From assembly GCF_044904665.1 (NCBI RefSeq), contig NZ_JADIKM010000001.1, forward strand, positions 1,364,001-1,428,000: a stretch of 64,000 nt of DNA. The letters are read 5' to 3'. Shown here in pieces: positions 17,715 to 25,524 of this stretch. The stretch comes from Dyella_A ginsengisoli. GTDB taxonomy: Bacteria; Pseudomonadota; Gammaproteobacteria; Xanthomonadales; Rhodanobacteraceae. Position 1 is the first letter of the stretch, and each line of letters opens with the position of its first letter. The notes below the pieces were generated by a model. It was not told where the DNA came from, ran no database searches, and saw only the letters and a program-made list of their open reading frames with translations. Position numbers and translations under genes: made by a program.

Positions 17715-20612
17715 ATGAAGATCGGATCCAACAAGCTGTCGCTTGCCGTGAAGTTCGCGCTGGCCCTGAGTGTGGGCGCAGTCGCTTCGGCGGCCTTCGC
17801 CCAGGACACTGCCCCCGCTGCCGACCAGCAGCCGGACGCCTCCAAGGCCCAGCAGATGCAGTCGATCACCGTCACCGGTTCGCGCATCCGCAGCGTCGAC
17901 GTGGAAACCCAGCAGCCCGTGTTCGTGATGTCGCAGGACGACATCAAGAAGACCGGTCTCACCACGGTCGGCGACATCATCAGCCGCATGTCCATGGTCG
18001 GCACCCCGGACTTCACCAGCGCCTCGGTGCTGGCGTCGAACTCCGAGCAGGGCGGCTCCTACGTCGACATGCGCAACCTCGGCGCGCAGCGCGTGCTGGT
18101 GCTCGTGAACGGCAAGCGCTGGTCGACCAGCGTGGCCGGCTACACCGACGTGTCCAACATTCCCGCCGCGCTGATCCAGCGCGTGGAAGTGCTGAAGGAC
18201 GGCGCGTCCTCGGTGTACGGTTCGGACGCCATCGCCGGCGTGATCAACTTCATCCTCAATGACCACTTCCAGGGTGCCCAGCTCGACGGCACCTACGGCG
18301 TGAACCAGAAGGGTGACGGGGAGACCACCAATTACAGCCTCACCCTCGGTCAGAACAACGACAAGGGTTCGATCGTCTTCAACTACACCTACAACAAGCA
18401 GGGTCCGGTGTGGGCGAGCAAGCGCGCGCTGACCAACGGCAACGATGGTCCGAATCACGAGAACCGCCTGTTCCTGGGCCCGTGGGGCGAGCTGTATGAC
18501 CCCGTCTCGGGCACCGACATCGTGCTCAACCACGCCAACGGCGTGGGCGCCTCGCCGTCGAACGATCCGGCCAGCTACCACGCCTGGGACGGCCGCGTTG
18601 ACGATGCCTTCAACGCCTCCAGCCAGATGCTCGAGCGCACGCCGACCACGCTGAACTCGATCTTCACGCACGGCACCTACAACCTCACCGACAACGTGAC
18701 CTTCAAGGGCACGGCGATGTATTCCGAGCGCCACGCGTTCTCGCAGATCGCCGGTTATCCGTTCCAGCCGGGCGCCTTCTCCGACCCGGTGCTGCTGTCG
18801 GGCCAGAGCTACTACAACCCCTATCCGGGCACGGATTTCCAGGTCTACCGCCGCACCGTCGAGCTGCCGCGCCAGACCCGCAACAACACCAATACCGCGC
18901 ACCTCGATGCCGGCCTCGAAGGCTTTTTCAACGTCGGCGAGCACGAGTGGAACTGGGATGCCGGCATCGCCTACAACCGCTCGGAGGGCACGCTGGCCGG
19001 CTCGGGCAACCTCAACCGCCAGGCCATGGCGCTGGCGCTGGGGCCGTCGTTCCTCAATGCCGATGGCGTGGTCCAGTGCGGTACCGCCGCCAACCCGCTG
19101 CCGCTGGGCACCAGCCTCAACCAGGGCCAGTGCACGCCGTTCGACATCGCCGGCGGCCCGACCGCCTCGACCGCCGACGCGCTGAAGTTCATCAACGCGC
19201 TGACCACCACCCGCTACGGCTCGAGCGAGCGGTCGGCCACGGCCAACATCACCGGCGGCCTGTTCAATCTGCCGGCCGGTGAGTTCAGCTTTGCCGCGGG
19301 CGTGGAAAGCCGCCAGGAGAAGGGCTACCTGTACCCGGATCTGGCCAGCCAGTCGGGCAACACCACCGACCTGGCCGCCAACTCCACCGCGGGCCGCTAC
19401 CGCGTGAACGAGGGCTACGTCGAGTTCAATGCGCCGATCCTGCGTGACCTGCCGGGCGCCCAGTCGCTGTCGGTGGACGTGGCCAGCCGCTATTCGCACT
19501 ACAGCAACTTCGGCAGCACCACCAACAACAAGTACGGCTTCAGCTGGAAGCCGATCAACGACCTGCTGGTGCGCGGCAACTACGCCGAGGGCTTCCGCGC
19601 CCCGACGCTGGACGACACCTTCGGTGGCGGTTCGCAGAGCTACGACACGTTCCTCGATCCGTGCGACACCGTGTACGGCGCGGCGGCCACCAACGCCCAG
19701 GTGGCTGCCCGCTGCACGGCCGCCGGCGTGCCGGCCGGCTATCGCCAGCTCAAGCAGGACAAGACCGCGATCACCAGCGTCAACGGCGCGCAGGGCCTGA
19801 CCGCGTTCAACGCCGGTGCCGGCAATGCCAACCTGCAGCCGGAGACGGCGACCACCCGCACGCTGGGCCTGGTCTACAGCCCGAGCTACGTGGCCGGCCT
19901 GGACATGTCGCTGGACTGGTACAAGATCCGCGTCGACAACCTGATCTCGCCGATCAGTGCGGGTTACGTGCTGGACCAGTGCTACCTGCAGGGCTCGCAG
20001 CAGTACTGCGGCCAGTTCGGTCGTGATCCGGACAACAGCCAGGTGGTCAACCTCAACCGCGGCAACGCGAACCTGGGTTACCTGGAGACCGAAGGCTACG
20101 ACTACTCGGTGCGCTACCGCCTGCCGGAGTACTCGTTCGGTCGCCTGGTCGCGCAGGTAAGCGGCTCGTACGTGTCGAAGTACCAGTCGCAGAGCTCGCC
20201 CGATGCGGTGGTGGCCGAGTCGGTCGGTCAGTACCCGATCTACCGCAACCGCGCCAACATCTCGCTGGACTGGTCGAAGGGTGCCTTCGGCGCGACGTGG
20301 ACCACGCGTTACTACAGCTCGATCCGCGACGTATGCTACAGCGCCAGCGAGTGCAACCAGCCCAACTACACCAGCCCGAGCTGGGGTTACACGGGGGCGA
20401 ACCGCCACGGTGCCACCGCGTTCAACGATGTGCAGGTTCGCTGGAACGCGCCGTGGAACGGCCAGTTCCGTCTGGGCATCAACAACGTGTTCAACAAGCA
20501 GCCGTCGGTGAACTACCTGGCGAACCAGCTGGGCTACAACAGCGCTTCGTCGGTGGACCCGAACCTGGACCTGGACCGTTACTTCTACGTTGGTTACACG
20601 CAGAAGTTCTGA
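17715..20612 (+). CDS. TonB-dependent outer-membrane receptor
   Basis: A 965-residue outer-membrane receptor for energised uptake of an unknown ligand. A signal peptide (ending ASAAFA) is followed by a TonB-box-like region with ITVTGSRIR, a plug domain (DVETQQPVFVMSQDDIKKTG, then VEVLKDGASSVYGSDAIAGV) and a long beta-barrel ending in YFYVGYTQKF, with the terminal Phe used in barrel assembly. The ATG at 17715 is chosen because it begins the signal peptide and has GGAG eleven bases upstream. The ORF itself opens at 17649. No ligand-processing enzymes or anti-sigma/FecI genes are beside it, so the substrate cannot be assigned. A clear terminator follows. Confidence 0.93.
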   Translation: MKIGSNKLSLAVKFALALSVGAVASAAFAQDTAPAADQQPDASKAQQMQSITVTGSRIRSVDVETQQPVFVMSQDDIKKTGLTTVGDIISRMSMVGTPDFTSASVLASNSEQGGSYVDMRNLGAQRVLVLVNGKRWSTSVAGYTDVSNIPAALIQRVEVLKDGASSVYGSDAIAGVINFILNDHFQGAQLDGTYGVNQKGDGETTNYSLTLGQNNDKGSIVFNYTYNKQGPVWASKRALTNGNDGPNHENRLFLGPWGELYDPVSGTDIVLNHANGVGASPSNDPASYHAWDGRVDDAFNASSQMLERTPTTLNSIFTHGTYNLTDNVTFKGTAMYSERHAFSQIAGYPFQPGAFSDPVLLSGQSYYNPYPGTDFQVYRRTVELPRQTRNNTNTAHLDAGLEGFFNVGEHEWNWDAGIAYNRSEGTLAGSGNLNRQAMALALGPSFLNADGVVQCGTAANPLPLGTSLNQGQCTPFDIAGGPTASTADALKFINALTTTRYGSSERSATANITGGLFNLPAGEFSFAAGVESRQEKGYLYPDLASQSGNTTDLAANSTAGRYRVNEGYVEFNAPILRDLPGAQSLSVDVASRYSHYSNFGSTTNNKYGFSWKPINDLLVRGNYAEGFRAPTLDDTFGGGSQSYDTFLDPCDTVYGAAATNAQVAARCTAAGVPAGYRQLKQDKTAITSVNGAQGLTAFNAGAGNANLQPETATTRTLGLVYSPSYVAGLDMSLDWYKIRVDNLISPISAGYVLDQCYLQGSQQYCGQFGRDPDNSQVVNLNRGNANLGYLETEGYDYSVRYRLPEYSFGRLVAQVSGSYVSKYQSQSSPDAVVAESVGQYPIYRNRANISLDWSKGAFGATWTTRYYSSIRDVCYSASECNQPNYTSPSWGYTGANRHGATAFNDVQVRWNAPWNGQFRLGINNVFNKQPSVNYLANQLGYNSASSVDPNLDLDRYFYVGYTQKF

Positions 20613-20644
20613 TTCACCCAGGGATCAGTGCAGTAAACAGAAAG

Positions 20645-20672
20645 GGTGGGCCGCAAGGCCCACTCTTTTTTT
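20645..20672 (+). terminator. Intrinsic terminator after TonB receptor
   Basis: The stem GTGGGCC/GGCCCAC with a GCAA loop is followed by TCTTTTTTT. It sits 33 bases after the receptor stop and separates it from the convergent msrB gene. Confidence 0.9.
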
Positions 20673-20703
20673 CATGGCGCGATTTTCTGCGTGCTGCGGC
20701 GGC

Positions 20704-21315
20704 TCAGGCCGACGTGCGCGGCACGAAGCGAAGCGCCACCGAGTTCATGCAGTAGCGCAGGCCGGTGGGGCGCGGGCCGTCGTCGAACACGTGGCCGAGA
20801 TGGCTGTCGCAGCCGGCACAGCGGATCTCGGTGCGCACCATGCCGAAGGTGGTGTCGCGCTTTTCGATCACGTTGGCCGCGGCGATCGGCTGCCAGAAGC
20901 TCGGCCAGCCGGTGCCGGAGTCGAACTCGGTGGCGGCATCGAACAGCGCCGTGGCGCAGCCGGGGCAACGAAACAGGCCGGGGCGGTCGGGCTTCTCGTG
21001 CTCGCCGCTGAAGGCGCGCTCGGTACCGTCCTGGCGCATCACGTAGTACGCCGCCGGGGAAAGGCGGCGACGCCACTCAGCCTCGCTCAGCACCAGGCGT
21101 TTGACCTTGCACGGGCCCAGCGCGCGGCCATCGTCGGCGAAACACTGCAGCGTGACCATCCCCGCCGCGTCCGGGGCGGCGGCGGAGCTGTTGTCGCGGG
21201 CGAACAGCCGGGGCATGAACGTCAGCCCGCCGAGCGCGGCCAGTGCACCCCCGGCCAGCGTGGCGCGCAGCAGGCGACGGCGCTCCAGCATCACGAGTTC
21301 CTGGGTTCGGGACAT
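20704..21315 (-). CDS. msrB: Peptide-methionine (R)-S-oxide reductase, Tat-exported MsrB
   Basis: A 203-residue MsrB that reduces methionine-R-sulfoxide in proteins. The catalytic Cys lies in RYCMNSVALRF near the C-terminus and the zinc site in two CxxC pairs (CPGC, CAGC). GTGWPSFWQPI is the family signature. Unlike cytoplasmic MsrB it has a signal-like N-terminus with an Arg-Arg motif (ERRRLLRATLAGG then a hydrophobic stretch), consistent with Tat export to the periplasm. The ATG at 21315 has GAGGA eight bases upstream. A perfect GTAACC-N16-CGAA promoter lies upstream, divergent from that of the SigF-like gene, so it should belong to that regulon. The electron donor in the periplasm is not evident in the window. 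Confidence 0.92.
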   Translation of the reverse strand: MSRTQELVMLERRRLLRATLAGGALAALGGLTFMPRLFARDNSSAAAPDAAGMVTLQCFADDGRALGPCKVKRLVLSEAEWRRRLSPAAYYVMRQDGTERAFSGEHEKPDRPGLFRCPGCATALFDAATEFDSGTGWPSFWQPIAAANVIEKRDTTFGMVRTEIRCAGCDSHLGHVFDDGPRPTGLRYCMNSVALRFVPRTSA

Positions 21316-21359
21316 GCGTGTTTCCTCACGATCGTCGGGTGATCCACCGGCCCTTTCCA

Positions 21360-21385
21360 TTCGCAGACGGGGCGTGCGCGGTTAC
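21360..21385 (-). promoter_or_regulatory. SigF-type promoter of msrB
   Basis: On the minus strand GTAACC (21385-21380) is followed by exactly 16 bases and CGAA (21363-21360). This is the -35/-10 form I recall for Caulobacter SigF. The implied start gives a leader of about 40 bases to the msrB ATG. Confidence 0.75.
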
Positions 21386-21401
21386 CTCCAGAATCTACGC
21401 A

Positions 21402-21427
21402 GTAACCGGGACGCAAGATGCAGCGAA
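21402..21427 (+). promoter_or_regulatory. SigF-type promoter of sigF-nrsF
   Basis: GTAACC (21402-21407), 16 bases, CGAA (21424-21427), about 30 bases before the ATG at 21458. It is back-to-back with the msrB promoter and implies autoregulation of the sigma gene. Confidence 0.75.
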
Positions 21428-21457
21428 ACGCAGACAGGCCCTTCCCCGGAACGCCCG

Positions 21458-22117
21458 ATGTCCGCCGTCTTGACCAACGCCCTCGCGATAGGCGTAGATG
21501 ACGCCCTTGTATGGCACAGGGACGCAGTCCGGCGCGTGGATGATTCATCGCTCAGCGACAACCAGCAGGCGGACCTGCGCCGCGCCGCGTGGATGGCGGC
21601 TGCGCAGGCGGGCGACCGTGCCGCCTACGAGCGCGTGCTGGGCGAGTCGGTCGGCGTGATCCGCAGCGTGGCGCGCCGGCAGGGCGTGCCGGTGGATCTG
21701 CTCGACGACGTGGTGCAGGAAACCCTGATCACCATCCATCGCGTGCGCCATACCTATGACCCGTCGCGGTCCTACCACGCCTGGCTGGCCGCCATCGCGG
21801 CCCGGCGCAGCATCGATGCCTTGCGCCAGCATGGCCGTCGCGATCGCCGTGAGCTGCACGAGCCGCTGGCGGTCGAGAATTTCGCCGAAGAGGGCGAAGC
21901 CAGCGACGCCACCGAACACGACCAGCGTGCCGCCGCCCTGCGCGAGGCCATCGCCACGCTGCCGCCGGGCCAGCGCGAGGCGGTCGAGCACCTGGGCCTG
22001 CGCGAACGCTCGCTGGCGGAAACCGCCGAACTCACCGGGCGCTCCACCGGCGCCCTGAAAGTGAACCTGCATCGCGCCCTCAAGGCGCTGCGCGGGCGAC
22101 TGCATGGAGATTCCTGA
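21458..22117 (+). CDS. sigF: ECF sigma factor, SigF type
   Basis: A 219-residue RNA polymerase sigma factor. Region 2 is in DLLDDVVQETLITIHRVRHT and SYHAWLAAIAARRSIDALRQ. Region 4 is in LPPGQREAVEHLGLRERSLA and GRSTGALKVNLHRALKALR. The next gene, overlapping by 14 bases, is an NrsF-like (DUF1109) membrane anti-sigma factor, the diagnostic partner of SigF. Its own promoter, msrB and the MXKDX gene all carry the same GTAACC-N16-CGAA element. The start may instead be the GTG at 21536, since the first 26 residues are not conserved-looking. In Caulobacter SigF answers oxidative and heavy-metal stress; the signal here is inferred by analogy. Confidence 0.88.
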   Translation: MSAVLTNALAIGVDDALVWHRDAVRRVDDSSLSDNQQADLRRAAWMAAAQAGDRAAYERVLGESVGVIRSVARRQGVPVDLLDDVVQETLITIHRVRHTYDPSRSYHAWLAAIAARRSIDALRQHGRRDRRELHEPLAVENFAEEGEASDATEHDQRAAALREAIATLPPGQREAVEHLGLRERSLAETAELTGRSTGALKVNLHRALKALRGRLHGDS

Positions 22118-22772
22118 CTTGGCCGACGCGCCTTCCCACGATTCGCTGATCCACGCGCTGGGCGCCGAGCTGGCGCCGGTGCGCCGCCTGCGCTCGCCGC
22201 TGCAGCGCGCGATCGGCTGGACGGTGCTGCTGGCCGCGCTGGCCGCGCTGCTCGCCCGCCATTACGGGCTCACACCCATGCTCACCCGCTGGGCGGGCGC
22301 GCCGGATCTCGCCTGGGCCGGCCTGGGTGCGGTGCTTACGGCCATCGTCGCCGGCTGGGTGGCGTTTTCGCTGGGCGTGCCGGGGCGCTCGGTGCGTCGT
22401 GCCTGGCTGGTGCTGCCGCCCGCCTTGCTGTGGATCGGGGCCAGCGGCATGGGCTGCCTGCGCGAGTGGGTGGCGCCCGATACCGAAGTGGCGACACTGG
22501 CCCAGACGCATGGCTGCTTCGGCTTCATCCTCGCCTTCTCGCTGCCGTTGTCGGTACTGATGGTCTGGCTGCTGCGACGCGCCTATCCGCTGCGGCCGGT
22601 GCTCACCGCGGTGATGATCGGGCTGGCCAGCGCGGCCGCGTCGGCCAGCCTGCTGGAGATCTGCCACGAGTTCGACGCGGCTGCCACCGACCTGGCCATG
22701 CACACGCTGGCGGTCGGCCTGGTCATCGGCGCCAACGCCCTGTGCGGCGGGCGACTGCTGCGGCGCCGCTGA
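22104..22772 (+). CDS. nrsF: NrsF-like (DUF1109) anti-sigma membrane protein
   Basis: A 222-residue inner-membrane protein with six hydrophobic helices and a short cytoplasmic N-terminus (IPDLADAPSHDSLIHALGAE). The layout matches NrsF/DUF1109 proteins, which hold SigF at the membrane. Two cysteines (in GMGCLRE and THGCFG) and one in LEICHEF near helix ends are the type of residues proposed to sense stress in NrsF. The family C-terminal pattern ATDLAMHTLAVGL is present. It overlaps the sigma gene by 14 bases, so the two are co-translated. Confidence 0.85.
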   Translation: MEIPDLADAPSHDSLIHALGAELAPVRRLRSPLQRAIGWTVLLAALAALLARHYGLTPMLTRWAGAPDLAWAGLGAVLTAIVAGWVAFSLGVPGRSVRRAWLVLPPALLWIGASGMGCLREWVAPDTEVATLAQTHGCFGFILAFSLPLSVLMVWLLRRAYPLRPVLTAVMIGLASAAASASLLEICHEFDAAATDLAMHTLAVGLVIGANALCGGRLLRRR

Positions 22773-22782
22773 TTCCATTGGC

Positions 22783-22808
22783 GTAACCGGCCGCTTCACG
22801 GCGACGAA
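22783..22808 (+). promoter_or_regulatory. SigF-type promoter of the MXKDX gene
   Basis: GTAACC (22783-22788), exactly 16 bases, CGAA (22805-22808). It begins ten bases after the nrsF stop and lies about 50 bases before the ATG of the Met-rich protein, giving that gene its own copy of the regulon promoter. Confidence 0.75.
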
Positions 22809-22816
22809 AGAGGGGG

Positions 22817-22834
22817 GTGCAGCGCTGGCTGCAC
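22817..22834 (+). other. Hairpin in the leader of the MXKDX gene
   Basis: Perfect 7-bp arms GTGCAGC (22817-22823) and GCTGCAC (22828-22834) around a GCTG loop, followed after ten bases by AGGAGAA and the start codon. It is at or just after the predicted transcription start, so it could stabilise the mRNA 5' end or act as an operator. Confidence 0.4.
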
Positions 22835-22857
22835 ACCCACTTTCAGGAGAACGTCAC

Positions 22858-23172
22858 ATGAAAAACATCAGCAAGCTCGCGCTCGGCCTCGCCTGTGCCC
22901 TGTTCGCCGGCAGCTTCGCCACCGCCGCCCTCGCGCAGGATTCGATGGCCCACGACAGCGGCTCGGCGATGAAGGACGACGGCATGAAGCATGATTCGAT
23001 GAAGCACGACTCGATGAAGCATGACGCCATGAAGGGTGACGCCATGAAGCACGATGCGATGAAGGGCGACGCGATGAAGGGCGACGGGATGAAGCACGAC
23101 GCCATGAAGAAGGACGACGCGATGAAGGGCGATGCCATGAAGGGTGATGCCATGAAGAGCGGCGGCATGTGA
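22858..23172 (+). CDS. Periplasmic pentapeptide MXKDX repeat protein
   Basis: A 104-residue protein with a signal peptide (cleavage probably after ATAALA, residue 26) and a mature part made almost entirely of the five-residue repeat M-K-[HGD]-D-[AGS]. By my count the 78 mature residues hold 15 Met and 6 His. One copy (KKDDA) has six residues and breaks the period. It belongs to the MXKDX pentapeptide repeat family, for which no biochemical function is established. Strong Shine-Dalgarno AGGAGAA. It has its own SigF-type promoter. Exposed Met and His suggest binding of soft metals (Cu, Ag) or sacrificial oxidation repaired by the adjacent MsrB; this is inference. Confidence 0.9.
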   Translation: MKNISKLALGLACALFAGSFATAALAQDSMAHDSGSAMKDDGMKHDSMKHDSMKHDAMKGDAMKHDAMKGDAMKGDGMKHDAMKKDDAMKGDAMKGDAMKSGGM

Positions 23173-23283
23173 TTGCGTTCGGGCTCCGGCGCCCAGGCCG
23201 GAGCCCGTCGCCCGACCGGCGCGCCTGCGCGCCCGTTCAGGATCCCGGCCCGCGCCCGGCGTCGGGGCGCCACGGAGGGGCGG

Positions 23284-23289
23284 TATACT
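23284..23289 (+). promoter_or_regulatory. Candidate -10 box for rsfS
   Basis: TATACT in the context GGTATACTT, about 47 bases before the rsfS start. No good -35 box is seen at the expected distance. It suggests that rsfS-rlmH has its own promoter after separation from nadD. Confidence 0.4.
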
Positions 23290-23335
23290 TCGCCAGCGTG
23301 ATTCCGCGCTGCGATTTGCACCGAGGCTCTCCCTC

Positions 23336-23725
23336 TTGGCTACCTCTTCCCGCACCGACAAGTCGGTTACCACTTCCAAGCTGCGCCAGCACGTGATCAA
23401 CGCGCTGGAGGAACTCAAGGCCAAGGACGTTCGCGAGATCGACGTTCGCGGTCGCACGTCCATCGCCGATCTGCTGGTGATCGCCTCGGGCACCTCGGCC
23501 CGGCACGTCAAGTCCATCGCCGACGAAGTGGTGAAGTTCGCCAAGAAGGCTGGCGTGATGCCGCTGGGCGTGGAAGGCGAGCAGGAAGCGGAGTGGGTGC
23601 TGGTGGACCTGGGCGATGTGATCGTTCACGTCATGCTGCCGCGCATCCGCGAGTTCTACGGTCTCGAACGCCTGTGGACCGTGGGCGACCGCGAGCACGA
23701 TGCCAGCGCGGCCAGCGCCGGTTGA
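23336..23725 (+). CDS. rsfS: Ribosome silencing factor RsfS
   Basis: A 129-residue RsfS/Iojap protein that binds uL14 on the large ribosomal subunit and blocks subunit joining in starvation. Conserved segments are DVRGRTSIADLLVIASGTSA, RHVKSIADEV and EWVLVDLGDVIVHVM. The start is taken as TTG at 23336 because GAGG lies nine bases upstream and no ATG or GTG fits before the conserved part. A short Ser/Thr-rich extension precedes the domain. It is usually encoded right after nadD; here a 6-kb block intervenes. rlmH follows after about 220 bases that I cannot assign. Confidence 0.9.
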   Translation: MATSSRTDKSVTTSKLRQHVINALEELKAKDVREIDVRGRTSIADLLVIASGTSARHVKSIADEVVKFAKKAGVMPLGVEGEQEAEWVLVDLGDVIVHVMLPRIREFYGLERLWTVGDREHDASAASAG

Positions 23726-23944
23726 AGGTTTTCTGTGGGGACAGCACTGTGGGCAAGGACTGTTCCTGCGACCCGGCGGCCACGAAGCACGCAATGCTTT
23801 GAGAACATCCTTCCGATGAATAGCCACGCCAGCTGCCGCTCACCTTCGTCCCCCTCGATCTGCTCGGGGCGAAGCTCTCTCCAGCGGGGAGCGGGAGCGA
23901 ACGTAGCGCTGCACGCCGCGTCGCTTGATTGAAGCGGGCTCACG

Positions 23945-24415
23945 ATGCGCGCCCGCCTGATTGCCGTTGGCGAACGCATGCCAGGCTGGGTGGCCGAGGG
24001 CTTTGCCGAATATCGCAAGCGGCTCTCACACGAGCTGCCGCTGGAGCTGATCGAGCTCAGGCCCGGCGCGCGCGGCAAGGGGCGTGACGATGCCCGCGCG
24101 ATCCTCGACGAAGGCGCCGCGATGCTCGCGGCGATTCCGCGCGATACCCACGTGATCGCCCTCGACGGTCGCGGCAAGAGCTGGTCCAGCGAGGAGCTGG
24201 CGGCCCAGCTGGGCCAGTGGCGCATGGCCGGCCGCGACCTCGCCTTCCTCATCGGCGGACCGGACGGCCACGCGCCGGACGTGCTGGCCCGCGCCGAGCA
24301 GCGCTGGTCGCTGGGGCCGCTCACCTTGCCGCACATGCTGGTGCGGCTGGTGCTGGCCGAGCAGCTGTATCGCGCCACCACCATTGCCGCCGGGCATCCC
24401 TACCATCGTGCCTGA
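23945..24415 (+). CDS. rlmH: 23S rRNA (pseudouridine-1915-N3) methyltransferase
   Basis: A 156-residue SPOUT-class methyltransferase acting on pseudouridine 1915 of 23S rRNA in the assembled 70S ribosome. The SAM-binding knot contains FLIGGPDGHAP and the C-terminus is RLVLAEQLYRATTIAAGHPY, both typical. Length matches E. coli RlmH (155). It follows rsfS as in most proteobacteria. Confidence 0.96.
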   Translation: MRARLIAVGERMPGWVAEGFAEYRKRLSHELPLELIELRPGARGKGRDDARAILDEGAAMLAAIPRDTHVIALDGRGKSWSSEELAAQLGQWRMAGRDLAFLIGGPDGHAPDVLARAEQRWSLGPLTLPHMLVRLVLAEQLYRATTIAAGHPYHRA

Positions 24416-24442
24416 GTCGCCGACCGGGACACCGGTAAGCTG

Positions 24443-24916
24443 ATGGCTCCATTTGACGACGAGTCGCCCATGACGCTCTCCATCCGCCTTGCCCATGTCC
24501 ACGATCTCGATGCTCTCGCGCCGCTGTTCGACGCCTACCGCCAGTTCTACGGTCAGGCTCCCGACCTGTCGCGCGCACGCGCCTTCCTGGCCGAACGCTT
24601 CGCCCATCACGAGTCGCTGATCCTGCTGGCCGAGCGTGACGGTGCGGCAGTGGGGTTCACCCAGCTCTATCCGCTGTTTTCCTCCGTGCGTACTGCGCGG
24701 GTCTACCTGCTCAACGATCTGTTCGTCGCCGCTTCGGCTCGTCGCGCCGGCGTGGCGCGCGCGCTGCTCACGGCCGCAGCCGAGCATGCGCGGGCACTCG
24801 GTGCGGCGGGCCTGAGCCTGTCCACCGCGCTGGACAACGCGCCGGCGCAGGCGCTGTACGAGTCGCTGGGCTGGGTGCGCGACCGGCAGTTCTGCGAATA
24901 CAGTCTGGCGCTCTGA
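24443..24916 (+). CDS. GNAT family N-acetyltransferase
   Basis: A 157-residue acetyl-CoA-dependent N-acetyltransferase. The domain starts at IRLAHVHDLDALAPLF, the acetyl-CoA loop is ARRAGVARALL, and the C-terminal motif is NAPAQALYESLGW. The substrate cannot be predicted. Two starts are possible, ATG 24443 or ATG 24470 (MTLSIRLA); the latter matches the domain boundary better. It sits between rlmH and maf and reads in the same direction with short gaps, so it may share their transcript. Confidence 0.88.
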   Translation: MAPFDDESPMTLSIRLAHVHDLDALAPLFDAYRQFYGQAPDLSRARAFLAERFAHHESLILLAERDGAAVGFTQLYPLFSSVRTARVYLLNDLFVAASARRAGVARALLTAAAEHARALGAAGLSLSTALDNAPAQALYESLGWVRDRQFCEYSLAL

Positions 24917-24939
24917 CCTCGCCGCCAGCGGATCGCGCC

Positions 24940-25509
24940 ATGCTCTACCTCGCTTCCCAGTCTCCCCGTCGTCGCCAGCTGCTGGAGCAGATCGGCGTGG
25001 CCTTCCAGGTGATCGACGTCGAAGTGCCGGAAGTGCGCGGTGCCGGCGAATCGCCGCGTCATTACGTCAGCCGCGTGGCGCGCGACAAGGCGCTGGCCGG
25101 CCTGGCTGCGGTCGCCGATCCCCACGCCGTGGTGCTGGGCAGCGACACCGAAGTGGTGCTGGACGACGAGGTGTTCGGCAAGCCCGCCGATGCGGCGGAT
25201 GCGGCAGCCATGCTGCACCGGCTGTCCGGTCGCACGCACGAAGTGATCTCGGCCGTGTGGGCAGTCACGGCCGATCATCAGGACAGCGAGCTGTGCGTCT
25301 CGCGCGTGCGCTTCGCAAAACTGGATGACGCCACCATCGCCACCTACGCCGCCACCCGCGAACCGTTCGGCAAGGCTGGTGCCTATGCCATCCAGGGCCG
25401 CGGCGGGGTGCTCGTCGAGCATCTGGAAGGCAGCTATTCCGGCGTCATGGGCCTGCCGGTGTTCGAGACGGCGCGGCTGCTCGCGCGATTCGAGCACCGG
25501 CGTCGCTGA
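24940..25509 (+). CDS. maf: Maf-like nucleoside triphosphate pyrophosphatase
   Basis: A 189-residue Maf/YhdE-type house-cleaning pyrophosphatase that hydrolyses non-canonical or dTTP/UTP nucleotides. The N-terminal SQSPRRRQLLEQIG loop, the LGSDTEVVLDDEVFGKP motif with the catalytic acidic residues, and YAIQGRGGVLVEHLEGSYSG are all present. In many related genomes maf is followed by rng (RNase G). Here the next gene is a convergent CPBP protease. Confidence 0.93.
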   Translation: MLYLASQSPRRRQLLEQIGVAFQVIDVEVPEVRGAGESPRHYVSRVARDKALAGLAAVADPHAVVLGSDTEVVLDDEVFGKPADAADAAAMLHRLSGRTHEVISAVWAVTADHQDSELCVSRVRFAKLDDATIATYAATREPFGKAGAYAIQGRGGVLVEHLEGSYSGVMGLPVFETARLLARFEHRRR

Positions 25510-25524
25510 GTCCCGGGGTCGGGC

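Noticed and set aside
23735..23932. A 65-codon open frame between rsfS and rlmH.
   Set aside because: Ser/Arg/Ala-rich translation, no domain, no good ribosome-binding site; it looks non-coding.
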